A DNA stretch of 46,135 nucleotides from Mycolicibacillus trivialis (GCF_002102395.1 NZ_LQPZ01000011.1:1-46135); one strand, 5' to 3'. Shown: positions 18,752 to 28,117, counted from the first letter of the stretch. Notes: generated by a model from the letters alone, not told the origin. Program-made: numbers and translations.

Positions 18752-19303
18752 TCAGCCCGGCGCGCACGCTATCAGCGCCGCCTCGAGATCGCCGACGACC
18801 TGCAGCCGCTCCATCGCCCCCGCCGGCACGTAGCCGGTGTCGACCAGCCCGTCCAGCCACCGCCACAACCCGTCGTAGTGGCCGTCGGGGTCGAGCACCA
18901 CCACCGGCTTGTCGTGCATGCCCAGGTGCCCGGCCGTCCACGCCTCGAACATCTCCTCGAGGGTGCCGATACCGCCGGGCAGCGTGAGGAACACGTCGGC
19001 GTGGTCTTCCATGATCTGTTTGCGCTGCCGCATCGTCTCGGTGACGATCAGCTCGTCGGCGTCGACGTCGGCCAGCTCCCGGCCGACCAGGGCGGCGGGG
19101 ATCACCCCGACCGTGCGGCCGCCGCGTACCCGGGCCCCGGTGGCCAGCGCGCCCATCGCCGAGACGTTGCCGCCGCCCCACACCAGCGTCCAGCCCCGTT
19201 CGGCTATCGCCATCCCGACCCGCCCGGCCAGCGACAGCAGCTCCGGATGGGTCGGCCCGGACGCGCAGTACACGCACACCACCCACTCCGTCGGCCATCG
19301 CAC
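18752..19303 (-). CDS. LOG family protein (Rv1205-like; cytokinin-activating phosphoribohydrolase type)
   Basis: This 183-residue Rossmann-fold protein has the LOG signature PGGIGTLEE (about 109-117) and the companion MRQRKQ motif (about 91-96). LOG enzymes release a free base from N6-modified AMP. M. tuberculosis Rv1205 is reported to make cytokinins, which the proteasome normally limits. The real start is a GTG at 19303, 7 nt after a TAGCCT box; the longer frame to 19582 would run into the divergent ATPase gene. It is divergent from the P-loop ATPase with only 48 bp between start codons. Confidence 0.9.
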   Translation of the reverse strand: MRWPTEWVVCVYCASGPTHPELLSLAGRVGMAIAERGWTLVWGGGNVSAMGALATGARVRGGRTVGVIPAALVGRELADVDADELIVTETMRQRKQIMEDHADVFLTLPGGIGTLEEMFEAWTAGHLGMHDKPVVVLDPDGHYDGLWRWLDGLVDTGYVPAGAMERLQVVGDLEAALIACAPG

Positions 19304-19316
19304 ACCGGAAAGGCTA
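19304..19316 (-). promoter_or_regulatory. LOG gene leaderless promoter (-10 TAGCCT)
   Basis: On the minus strand TAGCCT (19311-19316) is followed by 7 nt and the GTG. The same hexamer and spacing recur at dapD and lpqW. Confidence 0.55.
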
Positions 19317-19337
19317 GCCGGGTGGTGTCGGGCACCG

Positions 19338-19351
19338 TAAACTCCGCCCCG
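19338..19351 (+). promoter_or_regulatory. P-loop ATPase promoter (-10 TAAACT)
   Basis: TAAACT (19338-19343) stands 8 nt before the ATG at 19352, so the transcript is leaderless or carries a leader of one or two bases. It faces away from the LOG promoter within the same 48-bp gap. Confidence 0.5.
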
Positions 19352-21388
19352 ATGCCGATCCGGTGGAACGTTCCCCGCCACGCGGCCGCCCAGGAGCGAC
19401 TCGATGCCGCGCTGTCCGGCGCCGCCCGCGGGGCTGTGGTCCTCGGGCCCGACGGGGTCGGCAAGTCCACCCTCGCCCGGCTCGCCGCCGAACGCCGTGC
19501 CGACGCCGCCCCGGGGACCGTGGTGCGCTGGGTGACCGGCACCCCCACCGAGCGGGACGTCCCGTTCGGGGCGTTCGGTCACCTCATCGAGATCGCCGAG
19601 ATCGGCAAACCGGCCGCGCTGCTGCGCGCCGCCCGCGCCTCACTGATCGGGGCCGGCGCGGAGTCCGACCTGCTGCTGGTGGTCGACGACGCCCACGAAC
19701 TGGACGTTCTCTCGGCGACACTGGTCTACCAACTCGCCCTGGCCGGGGCGGCGCGGATGGTGGTCAGCGCCCGCGCCGACGCGGCACCCGCGGTGATCAC
19801 CGCGTTGTGGACCGACGCGCTGCTGGAGCGCATCGACCTCACGCCGCCGGTGGGCACCACCGCCACCGAGGTCGACGAATTCCTCGCCGGGCTGCCGCCG
19901 CAGGCCCGCGCGGTGGTCGACTACCTGGCGGTGGCCGAACCGCTGTCCCGCCCGGACCTGGACGGGCTGGCCGGCGCCGACGCGGTGCCGCTCGCCGAAC
20001 GGTTCGGGGCCGCCGAAACCCGGGTGCGCGGGGGCCGGGACGTCGACCCGGTGGTCTACAGCGCCCATCCGTTGTTCACCGAACGGGCGTTGGCCGCGCT
20101 GGGTGTCGACGGCGCCCGGGCCCGCCGCACCGACGTGGTCCGGCAGTGGCAGACCCGCCCCGCCGAGGAGGTCAGCGACCGGTTGCGCCGCGCGGTGCTG
20201 GCTGCCGGCAGTACCGCACCGCAGCCGGTGGACGAGGTCGTCGCGGCCGCCGAGGAGGCCCTGCGGTTGGGTGCGTTGCGGCTGGCCGAGCGGCTCGCCG
20301 AGTCGGCGCTGGAACGGGGCGCGGGGTTGCCGGCACGGTTGGTGCTGGCCACCGCGCTGGGCTACCGGGGCCGTGGCCGGCAGGCCGACGCGGTGCTCGC
20401 CGCTGTCGACCCGGCCGGCCTCACCGAGGACGAGTTGTTGGCGTGGGCGCTGCCGCGGGCCGCCAACCAGTTCTTCGGTCTCGGTGAGCCGGAGCGGGCC
20501 ACCGCGTTCCTGCAGAGCACCCGGGCCCGGGTGGTCGGGCCGTCGGCACAGACCACCCTGGACGCGCTGGCCGCCACCTTCGCGATGAACGCAGGCAACC
20601 TGCAGCGTGCGGTGGAGATCTCCGAACGGGTGCTCAACACCCCGGCGGCCGGCGACACCGCGGTGGCCTGGGCAGGCAGTGCGGCCGCGCTGTGCGCCGC
20701 GCGGCAGGGCCGTGTCGAGCAGGTCGGCCCGCTGGCACAGCGGGCGCTGGGCGCCGAGCACCCCGGGCTGCTGCGGTTCACCGTCGGGCTCGCCGAGATC
20801 ACCACGCTGGTGCTGGCCGACCGGCTGGACGACGCGCTCGGCCTGGCTCAGCAGTTCACCGATTTCGCCGAACTGCAACAGCCGGGCCGCGCGATCGGCG
20901 AGGTTCTCATCGCCGAGGTGTTGCTGGCCGGCGATCACGCCGACCGCGCCGCGGCGCTGCTCGCTCCGGCTGCTGCCGCGCTGGAACGCACCGGATACTC
21001 CTGGGGGCCGCTGTCGCTGATGTTGCTGGCCACCGCGCTGGCCCGCGGCGGCGAGGTGGCCGCCGCGTCGAAAGCGTTGAGCCGCGCCGAATCCCGTCAC
21101 GGCACCAAGTCGGCGCTGTTCGCCCCGGAGCTGGGTGTCGCGCGAGGCTGGCAGCGGGCGGCGATGAACGACCGCCATAGCGCGGTGCTGGCGGTCCGCG
21201 ACGCCGCCCGGATGGCCGAGCGGGCCGGGCAGCAGGCGGTGGCCCTGCGGGTGTGGCGGGAGGCGGTGCGGCTGGGCGATCGGCTCGCGGCCGAACCGTT
21301 GGCGCTCCTGGGGCAGCGGGTGCCCTGCGTGCTGGGCGAGCAGGCGCTGGGTGAGGCCCGGGCGCTGGCGGCTCAGCCGCTCAAATAG
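19352..21388 (+). CDS. STAND/AAA-type P-loop ATPase with helical repeats, no DNA-binding domain (Rv1204c-like)
   Basis: This 678-residue protein starts with a nucleotide-binding domain: Walker [10 protein letters not shown] (32-40) and Walker [10 protein letters not shown] (about 107-115). About 350 residues of alanine-rich helical hairpins follow, resembling TPR-like repeats. This is the layout of LuxR-family (LAL/MalT-type) regulators, but the C-terminal helix-turn-helix is absent: the protein ends soon after the last helices. It may act as a signalling scaffold or in regulation through a partner, and the function is unknown. It is divergent from the LOG gene, a pairing kept in M. tuberculosis. 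Its last 16 nt overlap the end of dapE. Confidence 0.8.
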   Translation: MPIRWNVPRHAAAQERLDAALSGAARGAVVLGPDGVGKSTLARLAAERRADAAPGTVVRWVTGTPTERDVPFGAFGHLIEIAEIGKPAALLRAARASLIGAGAESDLLLVVDDAHELDVLSATLVYQLALAGAARMVVSARADAAPAVITALWTDALLERIDLTPPVGTTATEVDEFLAGLPPQARAVVDYLAVAEPLSRPDLDGLAGADAVPLAERFGAAETRVRGGRDVDPVVYSAHPLFTERALAALGVDGARARRTDVVRQWQTRPAEEVSDRLRRAVLAAGSTAPQPVDEVVAAAEEALRLGALRLAERLAESALERGAGLPARLVLATALGYRGRGRQADAVLAAVDPAGLTEDELLAWALPRAANQFFGLGEPERATAFLQSTRARVVGPSAQTTLDALAATFAMNAGNLQRAVEISERVLNTPAAGDTAVAWAGSAAALCAARQGRVEQVGPLAQRALGAEHPGLLRFTVGLAEITTLVLADRLDDALGLAQQFTDFAELQQPGRAIGEVLIAEVLLAGDHADRAAALLAPAAAALERTGYSWGPLSLMLLATALARGGEVAAASKALSRAESRHGTKSALFAPELGVARGWQRAAMNDRHSAVLAVRDAARMAERAGQQAVALRVWREAVRLGDRLAAEPLALLGQRVPCVLGEQALGEARALAAQPLK

Positions 21389-22434
21389 CGGCTCAGTAGT
21401 TCGGCCGCGGCGGTGATCTGCGCGACGGGTACGTGTTCGTCGCGGGTGTGGGCCAGGTTCGGGTCCCCGGGCCCGTAGTTGACCGCCGGGACACCGCGGG
21501 CGGCGAACCGCGACACGTCGGTCCAGCCGTACTTCGCGCGCACCTGTCCGGCGGCCTCCACCAATGCGCGCGCCGCCGGCCGGTGCAGTCCCGGCAAGGC
21601 TCCGGGCGCCGCGTCGGTCTGCTCGATGGTGACGTCGAGCCCGGCGAAGACGCCGTGGACGTGGTTGAGCGCTTCGGCCGGCGAACGGTCCGGCGCGAAC
21701 CGGTAATTCACGGTCACCGAGGCCGCGTCGGGGATCACGTTGCCTGCCACCCCGCCGTCGATGCGCACCGCGGACAGCCCCTCCCGGTAGCGGCAGCCGT
21801 CGATGTCGACACTGCGGGCGCGGTAGTCGGCCAGCCGGTCCAACACCGCACTGAGCCGGTGGATCGCGTTGTCCCCCAGCCACGATCGAGCGGAATGCGC
21901 TCGGGTGCCGGCCGCACTGATCACCACCCGCAAGGTTCCTTGGCAGCCCGCCTCGATGTAGCCGGCGGTCGGTTCGCCGAGCACGGCCAGGTCGGCGTCG
22001 AGCCATTCCGGCAGTTCACGTTCGATGCGGCCCAACCCGTTGGCCGAGGCCTCGATCTCCTCGCAGTCATAGAACACGAGCGTCAGGTCGTGGGCCGGTG
22101 CACTCAACGTGGCCGCCAGATGCAGGAAGACCGCCACCCCGGATTTCATGTCCGCGGTGCCGCAGCCGTACAGCTGGTCGCCGACCCGCCGGCTGGGCAG
22201 GTTGTCCGCCGCCGGGACCGTGTCGAGATGCCCGGCGAGCATCACCCGGCTGGGGCGTCCCAAGTCGGTGCGCGCGAGCACCGCGTTGCCGTTGCGGATG
22301 ATCTCGAAGCCGCGGGTCTGGGTGCGCAGCGCGGTTTCGACCTCCTCGGCGATGCGGGCCTCATGGCGCGATTCGCTGGGAATGTCGACGAGCGCAGCGG
22401 TCAATGAGACCGGATCACCGCCTAAGTCCAGCAC
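21373..22434 (-). CDS. dapE: Succinyl-diaminopimelate desuccinylase
   Basis: This 353-residue M20 metallopeptidase-family enzyme hydrolyses N-succinyl-LL-diaminopimelate to LL-diaminopimelate, a precursor of lysine and of peptidoglycan. Metal ligands are seen in GHLDTVP (His69, Asp71), GTADMKSG (Asp95) and DCEEIEA (Glu125 catalytic, Glu126). The start is a GTG at 22434, giving MLDLGGDP, as in Rv1202. A TAGGCT box ends 7 nt upstream, so it is leaderless; the longer frame to 22758 overlaps the divergent gene and is rejected. Confidence 0.94.
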   Translation of the reverse strand: MLDLGGDPVSLTAALVDIPSESRHEARIAEEVETALRTQTRGFEIIRNGNAVLARTDLGRPSRVMLAGHLDTVPAADNLPSRRVGDQLYGCGTADMKSGVAVFLHLAATLSAPAHDLTLVFYDCEEIEASANGLGRIERELPEWLDADLAVLGEPTAGYIEAGCQGTLRVVISAAGTRAHSARSWLGDNAIHRLSAVLDRLADYRARSVDIDGCRYREGLSAVRIDGGVAGNVIPDAASVTVNYRFAPDRSPAEALNHVHGVFAGLDVTIEQTDAAPGALPGLHRPAARALVEAAGQVRAKYGWTDVSRFAARGVPAVNYGPGDPNLAHTRDEHVPVAQITAAAELLSRYLSG

Positions 22435-22447
22435 GACTGGCAGCCTA
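22435..22447 (-). promoter_or_regulatory. dapE leaderless promoter (-10 TAGGCT)
   Basis: On the minus strand TAGGCT (22442-22447) is followed by 7 nt and the GTG start of dapE. Confidence 0.55.
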
Positions 22448-22518
22448 GTGGGTGGGGCCGGCACCGGCGCGGGTGAGCGGCGGGTGGCCGGCCCGGACCG
22501 GGACGGAAGGACATGCCG

Positions 22519-23337
22519 ATGGCGGCGGACGACGGCGAGGCCGTGCTGGCCGACGTGGTGGCCGGCGCGCGCGAGACGTTCGGCGACGAGCGACTCCTGG
22601 CGGTGTACGCCATGGGCAGCCTGGCGCACGGCGGGTTCAGCCCGCTGGTCAGCGACGTCGACACCGCGCTGATCCTCACCGATCCGCTCACCTCCTCGGA
22701 CGCGGCGTCGGTGGAGCAACTCGCCGAGCGGGTCCGCGCGCTCGGCTCCGACCTGCACGCCCGGGTCTCGGTGTTCTGGGGATCACCGGACTCGCTGCGG
22801 GCGGGCAGCGGCGCCGGGCGGTTCCCCCCACTCGACCGGCTCTGCCTGTTCGAGCACGGCCGGCTGCTCTACGGCGACGAGGTCCGGGACGGGCTTACTC
22901 CGCCGAGCCGGGCCGACCTGACGGTGGCCGGTGCGCGGTTCGCGCTGGACCTGCTGACCGATCAGGTCGTGGCCGGCGCCGCCGACCCGGCGCTGCTGGT
23001 CGCCGGCGGGGTGCGGGCGATGACCAAGGTGGTGCTGTTCCCGGTACGGTTCCTGTTCACCGCCGACACCGGCCTGGAGGGCACCAACCACGCGGCCGTC
23101 GAACGCTATTCGGCCCAACACCGCGGTCCGGCCGCCGAATTGGTGGCCGCGGCGTTTCGGTGGCGGACCGACCCGCCCGACGACGCGGCCGCCACGGAGT
23201 TGCTGCGCCGCGGCTTCGTCACCCTCTACGACGACTATCTGAGCGACCACATCGGACGCCTGGAGTCGCTGGGCGCGCCCCGGCTGGCGGAGGGGTTCGT
23301 CCGGTGGCGTGACCGGCTGCGCGCCGCGGCCGGCTGA
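22519..23337 (+). CDS. Nucleotidyltransferase-fold protein of unknown substrate
   Basis: This 272-residue protein has a minimal nucleotidyltransferase (MNT) domain at the N-terminus: [20 protein letters not shown] (about 33-52), with the GS and the Asp pair (about 46 and 48) that bind metal and NTP. A helical C-terminal half follows, resembling aminoglycoside-adenylyltransferase-type proteins. The substrate is unknown; antibiotic or small-molecule nucleotidylation is only one option. GGAAGG stands 8 nt before the ATG at 22519, and an ATG at 22513 is less well placed. It is inserted between dapE and dapD, which are neighbours in M. tuberculosis. Confidence 0.78.
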   Translation: MAADDGEAVLADVVAGARETFGDERLLAVYAMGSLAHGGFSPLVSDVDTALILTDPLTSSDAASVEQLAERVRALGSDLHARVSVFWGSPDSLRAGSGAGRFPPLDRLCLFEHGRLLYGDEVRDGLTPPSRADLTVAGARFALDLLTDQVVAGAADPALLVAGGVRAMTKVVLFPVRFLFTADTGLEGTNHAAVERYSAQHRGPAAELVAAAFRWRTDPPDDAAATELLRRGFVTLYDDYLSDHIGRLESLGAPRLAEGFVRWRDRLRAAAG

Positions 23338-23340
23338 TCT

Positions 23341-24378
23341 TCAGGCCCGGCGATCGGGGTCGGCGCGCGCGGTGAACACCGCGCCGTCGCCCGGGTCGTC
23401 GTCCACCCGGTCGTGCGGGTCGAGGATGGACCGGCGGCGCATGTCCACCGAGAGCCGGAAGATGTCCGACCGGTTGTAGGTGCCGACGATGTCGTGGGCC
23501 TGTTTGGCCACGACCTCGCGTTGCAGGTCGAGTTCGGCGTGCAGGATGCCGTCCTCGGTGAGCGGACCCGCCACCAGGCGCCCGTCCGGGCCCAGGATCA
23601 TCGACGCCGGCGCCGTGGCCCGCAGCGCCTGTTCGATCCGGGGATCGTCGCGGGCCACCTGCCGCAGTGCGGTGTCGTCGAGGGTTGTCGCGGCGACAAC
23701 GACGAAGACCTTGCCCTCGAAGGCGTGGGCTGCGGCGCGCAGCCGGATGTTCGCCGGCAGGTCGTACTCGTAGGTTTCGGTGCGGCCGTCGAACGGCCAC
23801 GCCGGTGGGTAGGTGGCCAGGTGCAGCCGCTCGCCCTGGGCCAAAAGCGCGAAACGGGCCAGGGTGTTGGTGTTCTCACCGCAGATGAGCGCGCCGAGCT
23901 GCCAGCCACCGAGCTCGACCGGCCGCAGGTCGTGGGCGTCACCGGGAGACCAGGTGAGGCGTTCGTACCAGGTGGCGACCAGTTTGCGGCGGTGGTTGAC
24001 CAGCCGGCCGGTGCGGTCGAAGACCAGGTTGGCGTTCCACACCTGGCCCAGGCTCGCCGGATTGCGTTCGTTGACGCCGACCGACAGCACCACCGAGTGG
24101 GCCCGGGCGATGGCGCCGAGTCGCTCGCACTCGGGTCCGGGCACCGTGATCGCGCTACCGACCAGGCGCTCGTGGAAGTCGTACTGGTCGATCGGCGCCA
24201 ACACCCCGTTCCAGATCGGGAACCCGGCCAGGAAGCTCTCCCCGAACACCACCAGTTCCGCCCCGCCGGCGGTGGCCTCACCCACCAGCCCGTCGATCTT
24301 GTCGAGGGTGGCGGGGACGTCCAGGAACACCGGGGCCGCCTGGACCGCCGCCACCCGCACCGACGGAAGCACAACCAT
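23341..24378 (-). CDS. Carbon-nitrogen hydrolase, nitrilase-type
   Basis: This 345-residue enzyme has the complete catalytic set of the superfamily: Glu47 in FGES, Lys132 in HRRKL and Cys166 in LICGEN. The CGEN around the cysteine (instead of CWEH or CWEN) and the long C-terminal part place it nearer true nitrilases and cyanide hydratases than amidases. It should convert a nitrile to an acid and ammonia; the substrate is unknown. The ATG at 24378 lies 6 nt after CACAAT, a likely leaderless start. The frame continues to 25005 only as antisense to dapD. It is divergent from dapD and convergent (3 bp) with the nucleotidyltransferase gene. Confidence 0.83.
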   Translation of the reverse strand: MVVLPSVRVAAVQAAPVFLDVPATLDKIDGLVGEATAGGAELVVFGESFLAGFPIWNGVLAPIDQYDFHERLVGSAITVPGPECERLGAIARAHSVVLSVGVNERNPASLGQVWNANLVFDRTGRLVNHRRKLVATWYERLTWSPGDAHDLRPVELGGWQLGALICGENTNTLARFALLAQGERLHLATYPPAWPFDGRTETYEYDLPANIRLRAAAHAFEGKVFVVVAATTLDDTALRQVARDDPRIEQALRATAPASMILGPDGRLVAGPLTEDGILHAELDLQREVVAKQAHDIVGTYNRSDIFRLSVDMRRRSILDPHDRVDDDPGDGAVFTARADPDRRA

Positions 24379-24390
24379 GCCCCCATTGTG
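24379..24390 (-). promoter_or_regulatory. Nitrilase gene leaderless promoter (-10 CACAAT)
   Basis: On the minus strand CACAAT (24385-24390) is followed by six nt and the ATG. It lacks T1 of the consensus, so it is weaker evidence than the TANNNT boxes. Confidence 0.4.
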
Positions 24391-24455
24391 TCCCGGTTCG
24401 GCGCCGCCGAGCAGCCCGGGCGAGGGTCTGGTTCGTCGCGTGAGGCGGCAGACAG

Positions 24456-24468
24456 TAGCCTGACCGGC
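24456..24468 (+). promoter_or_regulatory. dapD leaderless promoter (-10 TAGCCT)
   Basis: TAGCCT (24456-24461) is followed by 7 nt and the GTG at 24469. Confidence 0.55.
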
Positions 24469-25413
24469 GTGACTGGAGCTTGGGGTATCGGTTTGGCGAC
24501 GGTGGCCGACGACGGGTCGGTCCTCGACACCTGGTTTCCCGCGCCGCAACTCGGCGGGTCGGACCCGGCGGGCACCACCCGGCTGGCCGGAGCCGACATC
24601 CCGGCGGAGCTGACCGGGTTGACCGGTCGTGACGCGGACCGCGGCACCGAGACGATCGCGGTGCGCACGGTGATCGGCGCGCTGACCGACAAGGCGACCG
24701 ACGCCCACGACGCCTACCTGCGTCTGCATCTGCTGTCGCACCGGTTGGTGGCCCCGCACGGGCTCAACGCCGACGGGCTGTTCGGTGTGCTGACCAACGT
24801 GGTGTGGACCAACCACGGCCCGTGCGCCGTCGAGGGTTTCGAGACCGTGCGGGCCCGGTTGCGCGGCCGCGGACCGGTCACCGTGTACGGGGTGGACAAG
24901 TTCCCGCGGATGGTCGACTACGTGGTTCCGGCCGGTGTGCGGGTGGCCGACGCCGATCGGGTCCGCCTCGGCGCTCACCTGGCCGCGGGCACCACGGTCA
25001 TGCATGAGGGGTTCGTCAACTTCAACGCCGGCACGCTGGGCGCATCAATGGTGGAGGGCCGCATCTCCGCGGGCGTGGTGGTCGGCGACGGCTCCGACGT
25101 CGGTGGCGGCGCGTCGATCATGGGCACGCTCTCCGGCGGCGGCACCCAGGTGATCTCGGTCGGTCAGCGCTGTCTGCTCGGCGCCAACGCCGGGCTGGGT
25201 ATCTCGCTCGGCGACGACTGCGTCGTGGAGGCGGGCCTGTACGTCACCGCGGGCACCAAGGTGGTGCTGCCCGACGGCGCGACGGTCAAGGCGCGCGAGC
25301 TGTCCGGATCGAACAACCTGCTGTTCCGGCGCAACTCGGTTTCCGGTGCGGTCGAGGCGGTCTCGCGCGACGGGCACGGAATCGCGCTCAACGAGGACCT
25401 GCACGCCAACTGA
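24469..25413 (+). CDS. dapD: Tetrahydrodipicolinate N-succinyltransferase
   Basis: This 314-residue actinobacterial-type DapD transfers succinyl from succinyl-CoA to tetrahydrodipicolinate, opening the succinylase route to diaminopimelate. The C-terminal half is a left-handed beta-helix built from hexapeptide-like repeats (from about [13 protein letters not shown] to VVLPDGATV), with the conserved [17 protein letters not shown] segment. The frame runs far upstream, but the GTG at 24469 gives [12 protein letters not shown], which matches Rv1201c as I recall it, and sits 7 nt after a TAGCCT box. With dapE and dapC, this window encodes three steps of the pathway. Confidence 0.94.
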   Translation: MTGAWGIGLATVADDGSVLDTWFPAPQLGGSDPAGTTRLAGADIPAELTGLTGRDADRGTETIAVRTVIGALTDKATDAHDAYLRLHLLSHRLVAPHGLNADGLFGVLTNVVWTNHGPCAVEGFETVRARLRGRGPVTVYGVDKFPRMVDYVVPAGVRVADADRVRLGAHLAAGTTVMHEGFVNFNAGTLGASMVEGRISAGVVVGDGSDVGGGASIMGTLSGGGTQVISVGQRCLLGANAGLGISLGDDCVVEAGLYVTAGTKVVLPDGATVKARELSGSNNLLFRRNSVSGAVEAVSRDGHGIALNEDLHAN

Positions 25414-25456
25414 ACGTGGGTGACGCCGCGGGCTCACCCGGCGACGCCACCCACGT
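25414..25456. terminator. Long inverted repeat between convergent dapD and lipoprotein gene
   Basis: ACGTGGGTG (25414-25422) and CACCCACGT (25448-25456) are perfect 9-bp arms, and an inner CGCCG/CGGCG pair extends the stem. It begins next to the dapD stop and ends just before the 3' end of the lipoprotein gene. It has no T-tract on either side, as is usual for mycobacterial hairpins. It is likely a bidirectional terminator. Confidence 0.6.
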
Positions 25457-25465
25457 CAGCGACGA

Positions 25466-25750
25466 TCAGGACAGGTCGGCTTCGCTGATCTTGCTGCTGC
25501 TGGTACCGACGGTCTTGCAGTAGGCCTCGACGGCGGCCTGGACGACGGAGACCTCCAGGTTGGCGCCCTCTTCACCCTTGCGGTCGTTGACCATCTTCTC
25601 CACGGCCGACCGCTGCTTGTCGTTGTCGAGGTCCTGGTATTCCTTGCAGGTCGTGTCGCCACCCTTGTTGACGATGCCCGCCGAACATCCGGTCAAGACG
25701 AACATCGCCGAGACGAAGGCCCCGAGGACGGCGGCGCTGAGTCGATTCAT
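25466..25750 (-). CDS. Small lipoprotein, HdeA-like family
   Basis: This 94-residue protein has a signal peptide (1-21) and the lipobox VLTGC (Cys22), so it should be lipidated on the outer face of the membrane. The mature part has two further cysteines (Cys35 in DTTCKEY and Cys78 in EAYCKT) that could form one disulfide, and a helical, charged core. The pattern resembles the small mycobacterial lipoproteins often annotated as HdeA-like acid-stress chaperones, a weak similarity. The ATG at 25750 is preferred because the signal peptide begins there, with AAGAAGGG about 10 nt upstream. It is convergent with dapD. Confidence 0.75.
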   Translation of the reverse strand: MNRLSAAVLGAFVSAMFVLTGCSAGIVNKGGDTTCKEYQDLDNDKQRSAVEKMVNDRKGEEGANLEVSVVQAAVEAYCKTVGTSSSKISEADLS

Positions 25751-25875
25751 GCTGCGGTATCCCTTCTTGTTCTGCTGTAGCTGGGTTGGCGCTGTTCTGC
25801 TTACAGCAGCCGGTCCGGGCATGCCGGACTGTCAGACTAACCGGCGCGCGGATCCGCCGGTGGGCATAGCGCGGA

Positions 25876-27282
25876 TCACTCCCGGGCGAGCAACTCTTTC
25901 TTGAGCACCTTGCCCATCGCGTTGCGGGGCAACTCGGTCACGATCCGCACGTCGCGGGGACGTTTGTGGGCCGACAGTTCGCCGGCCACGAAGTCACTCA
26001 GTCGGGCGGGGTCCAGTTCCGCCGAGCCGACGACGAACGCCACGATCCGCTGGCCGAGGTCCTCGTCGGGCAGCCCGACGACGGCGACCTCGCGTACCCC
26101 GGGGTGGCCGAGCAGGGCGGTCTCGACCTCACCGGCACCGACCCGGAATCCGCCGGTTTTGATCAGGTCCACCGATTCGCGGCCCACGATGCGGTGCATC
26201 CCGTCGCCGTCGATGACCGCGACGTCGCCGGTGCGATACCAACCGTTGGTGTCGAACGCCTCCGCGGTGGCCTCCGGGCGGTTGAGGTAGCCGTCGAAGA
26301 CCATCGGGCCGCGCACCTGCAGCCGGCCGATCGTCTCGCCGTCGTGGGCGACCGGCCGGTCGTCCTCGTCGACCAGCCGGGTCTGCACTCCGTCCAGGGG
26401 CAGCCCGACCCAACCCGGGCGTCGCTCCCCGTCGACCCGGGTGGACAGCGTGATCAGCGATTCGGTGCTGCCGTAGCGTTCGATCGCGCGGTGCCCGCTG
26501 AGCTCGGCGAGCCGGTCGAAGACCGGCACCGGCAGCGGGGCGCTGCCGCTGACCAGCAGCCGCGCCGAGGAGAGCGCGGCGGCAGCGGCGGGTTCGGCGA
26601 CGATGCGCGACCACACGGTCGGCACCCCGAAATACAGTGTGCCGCCGGCTTCGGCGTAGGCGGCCGGGGTCGGCCTGCCGGTGTGCACGAACCGGTTGCC
26701 CACCCGCAGCGAACCGAGCAGGCCGAGCACCAGGCCGTGGACGTGGAACAGCGGCAGGCCGTGCACCAGCACGTCGTCGGGGCCCCACTGCCAGGCGGCG
26801 GCCAGCGCGTCGAGGTCCGCGGCGATGGCGCGCCGGCTCAGCGGCACCCCTTTGGGCGCACCGGTGGTGCCGGAGGTGTAGATGATCAGCGCGGTGGTCT
26901 CCGGCGCCGGTTCGCGATGACGGTGATAGGAGCGCGCATGGCGGCGCACCGGGATGTGCGCCAGTCCGCCGGACTCCGCGGGCGCCTCCCCCAGCCAGGC
27001 CTGCGCGCCGGAGTCGGTCAGGATGTGGTCGCGTTCGGCGGAGCCGACGTCGGCGGGCACCGGCACGGCGGTGACCCCGGCGATCAGGCAGCCGGCGACG
27101 GCCAGCACCGTCGACACCGTCGGCGTGGCCAGTACCGCGGCCCGGCGTACACCGGCGAGCCGTTCGGCGACCGCGGTGGCCGCGCCGATCAGGTCGCCGC
27201 GGCTGAGGACCGCCCCGTCGATGCGGATCGCGTCGGCGATGTCGGCGCCGGGCGCGTCGGGATTCAGCGAGGTCAGCAGCAC
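25876..27282 (-). CDS. fadD36: Acyl-CoA synthetase FadD36
   Basis: This 468-residue AMP-forming ligase is shorter than most FadD proteins, as usual for FadD36. It has the AMP-binding motif IIYTSGTTGAPKG, YGSTES, the TGD of the hinge region (WYRTGDVAVIDGDGM) and the C-terminal catalytic lysine in NAMGKVLKKEL. It loads a fatty or related acid onto CoA through an acyl-adenylate; the substrate is not evident. The GTG start gives MLLTSLNPDAPG, agreeing with my memory of Rv1193, and stands 7 nt after a TAACCT box. It is divergent from the regulator-globin pair. Confidence 0.92.
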   Translation of the reverse strand: MLLTSLNPDAPGADIADAIRIDGAVLSRGDLIGAATAVAERLAGVRRAAVLATPTVSTVLAVAGCLIAGVTAVPVPADVGSAERDHILTDSGAQAWLGEAPAESGGLAHIPVRRHARSYHRHREPAPETTALIIYTSGTTGAPKGVPLSRRAIAADLDALAAAWQWGPDDVLVHGLPLFHVHGLVLGLLGSLRVGNRFVHTGRPTPAAYAEAGGTLYFGVPTVWSRIVAEPAAAAALSSARLLVSGSAPLPVPVFDRLAELSGHRAIERYGSTESLITLSTRVDGERRPGWVGLPLDGVQTRLVDEDDRPVAHDGETIGRLQVRGPMVFDGYLNRPEATAEAFDTNGWYRTGDVAVIDGDGMHRIVGRESVDLIKTGGFRVGAGEVETALLGHPGVREVAVVGLPDEDLGQRIVAFVVGSAELDPARLSDFVAGELSAHKRPRDVRIVTELPRNAMGKVLKKELLARE

Positions 27283-27295
27283 GGCGCCGAGGTTA
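27283..27295 (-). promoter_or_regulatory. fadD36 leaderless promoter (-10 TAACCT)
   Basis: On the minus strand TAACCT (27290-27295) is followed by 7 nt and the GTG start. Confidence 0.5.
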
Positions 27296-27355
27296 CCGGG
27301 CGATCTTCGCTAAGGTGGGGACGGATCGACACGCGGTCGACGCCACTCGGGCGAT

Positions 27356-27397
27356 GCTAAAATCGATGACTGTTCTCCGTTTAATAGCGGCTGGAGG
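27356..27397 (+). promoter_or_regulatory. Promoter and RBS of the regulator-globin operon
   Basis: TAAAAT at about 27357-27362 is a good -10 box. An AT-rich leader containing TTTAATAGC and a strong GGAGG (27393-27397) follow, 9 nt before the GTG at 27407. Unlike most promoters in this window, this one gives a leadered mRNA. Confidence 0.45.
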
Positions 27398-27406
27398 TAA
27401 ACACGC

Positions 27407-28117
27407 GTGGTGAGCGATTCCGGTAACCGCAGACGACACTCCGCCGACCCGCGGCCGGACCGCTCGGCGCGGTGGCCGCGCACCAAACAACGCGAACGGG
27501 TGCTGGGGTTGGTGCGTGAGCAACGCGGCGTGGTGGACGCCGCCACGCTGGCCGGCCTGACCGGACTGCATGTGACCACGGTGCGGTTCCATCTCGACGC
27601 GTTGTGCAACGAGGGCCTGGTGGCCCGCACCCGGATCAACCGGTCCGGCGTGGGCCGGCCGCGTACCGGCTACGTGGCGGTGCAGGGCCGGATGGACTAC
27701 CGCAGCGTCGTCGAAGTGCTGGCCATGGAGTTGGGCGACACCATCGAGGAGCGGCGGCAACGAGCCGAACGGGCCGGCCGACGCTGGGCGGCGCGGATCA
27801 TGGCCGACCAATCCGATGGCCTGGAACCCGACGTGGACGACGACGCCCTCGACGCCCAAGCCGGTTTCGCCGCCGCCGTGTTCGAGCAGATGGGCTTCGC
27901 CCCCACCCTCGCGGCGACCGAAGCGCGGGAGCGCACGATCCAGTTGCGCAGTTGTCCGGTCAAAGACCTGGCGCTGACCTTCCCGGAGGTGAGTTGCGGG
28001 ATCCATTTGGGTCTGCTGCGGGGCCTGACCACCGGCGCCGGGTCGGACTCCCAAGTCGAGTTGGAGCCGTTCGTCACCCCGGAACTGTGCACCGCACGGG
28101 TTTTCGCCGATGACTGA
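27407..28117 (+). CDS. COG2345-type winged-helix regulator with conserved cysteines
   Basis: This 236-residue protein has an N-terminal winged helix (about 28-95; LAGLTGLHVTTVRFHLDALC is the recognition region, and GRPRTGY lies in the wing). The C-terminal half carries CPVKDLALTFPEVSCGIHL. Cys183, Cys197 and Cys228 resemble the cysteines of COG2345 regulators such as SufR, which bind an Fe-S cluster, so redox or NO sensing is a reasonable guess. A fourth cysteine (Cys67) is in the DNA-binding domain. The GTG at 27407 follows GGAGG by 9 nt. Its end overlaps the globin start by 8 nt, so it probably controls its own operon. Confidence 0.82.
   Translation: MVSDSGNRRRHSADPRPDRSARWPRTKQRERVLGLVREQRGVVDAATLAGLTGLHVTTVRFHLDALCNEGLVARTRINRSGVGRPRTGYVAVQGRMDYRSVVEVLAMELGDTIEERRQRAERAGRRWAARIMADQSDGLEPDVDDDALDAQAGFAAAVFEQMGFAPTLAATEARERTIQLRSCPVKDLALTFPEVSCGIHLGLLRGLTTGAGSDSQVELEPFVTPELCTARVFADD

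Noticed and set aside
19640..22006. 788-codon minus-strand frame opposite the P-loop ATPase gene
   Set aside because: It is antisense to a gene with Walker motifs and runs into dapE in another frame. The Gly/Arg/Gln-rich translation is typical of a shadow.
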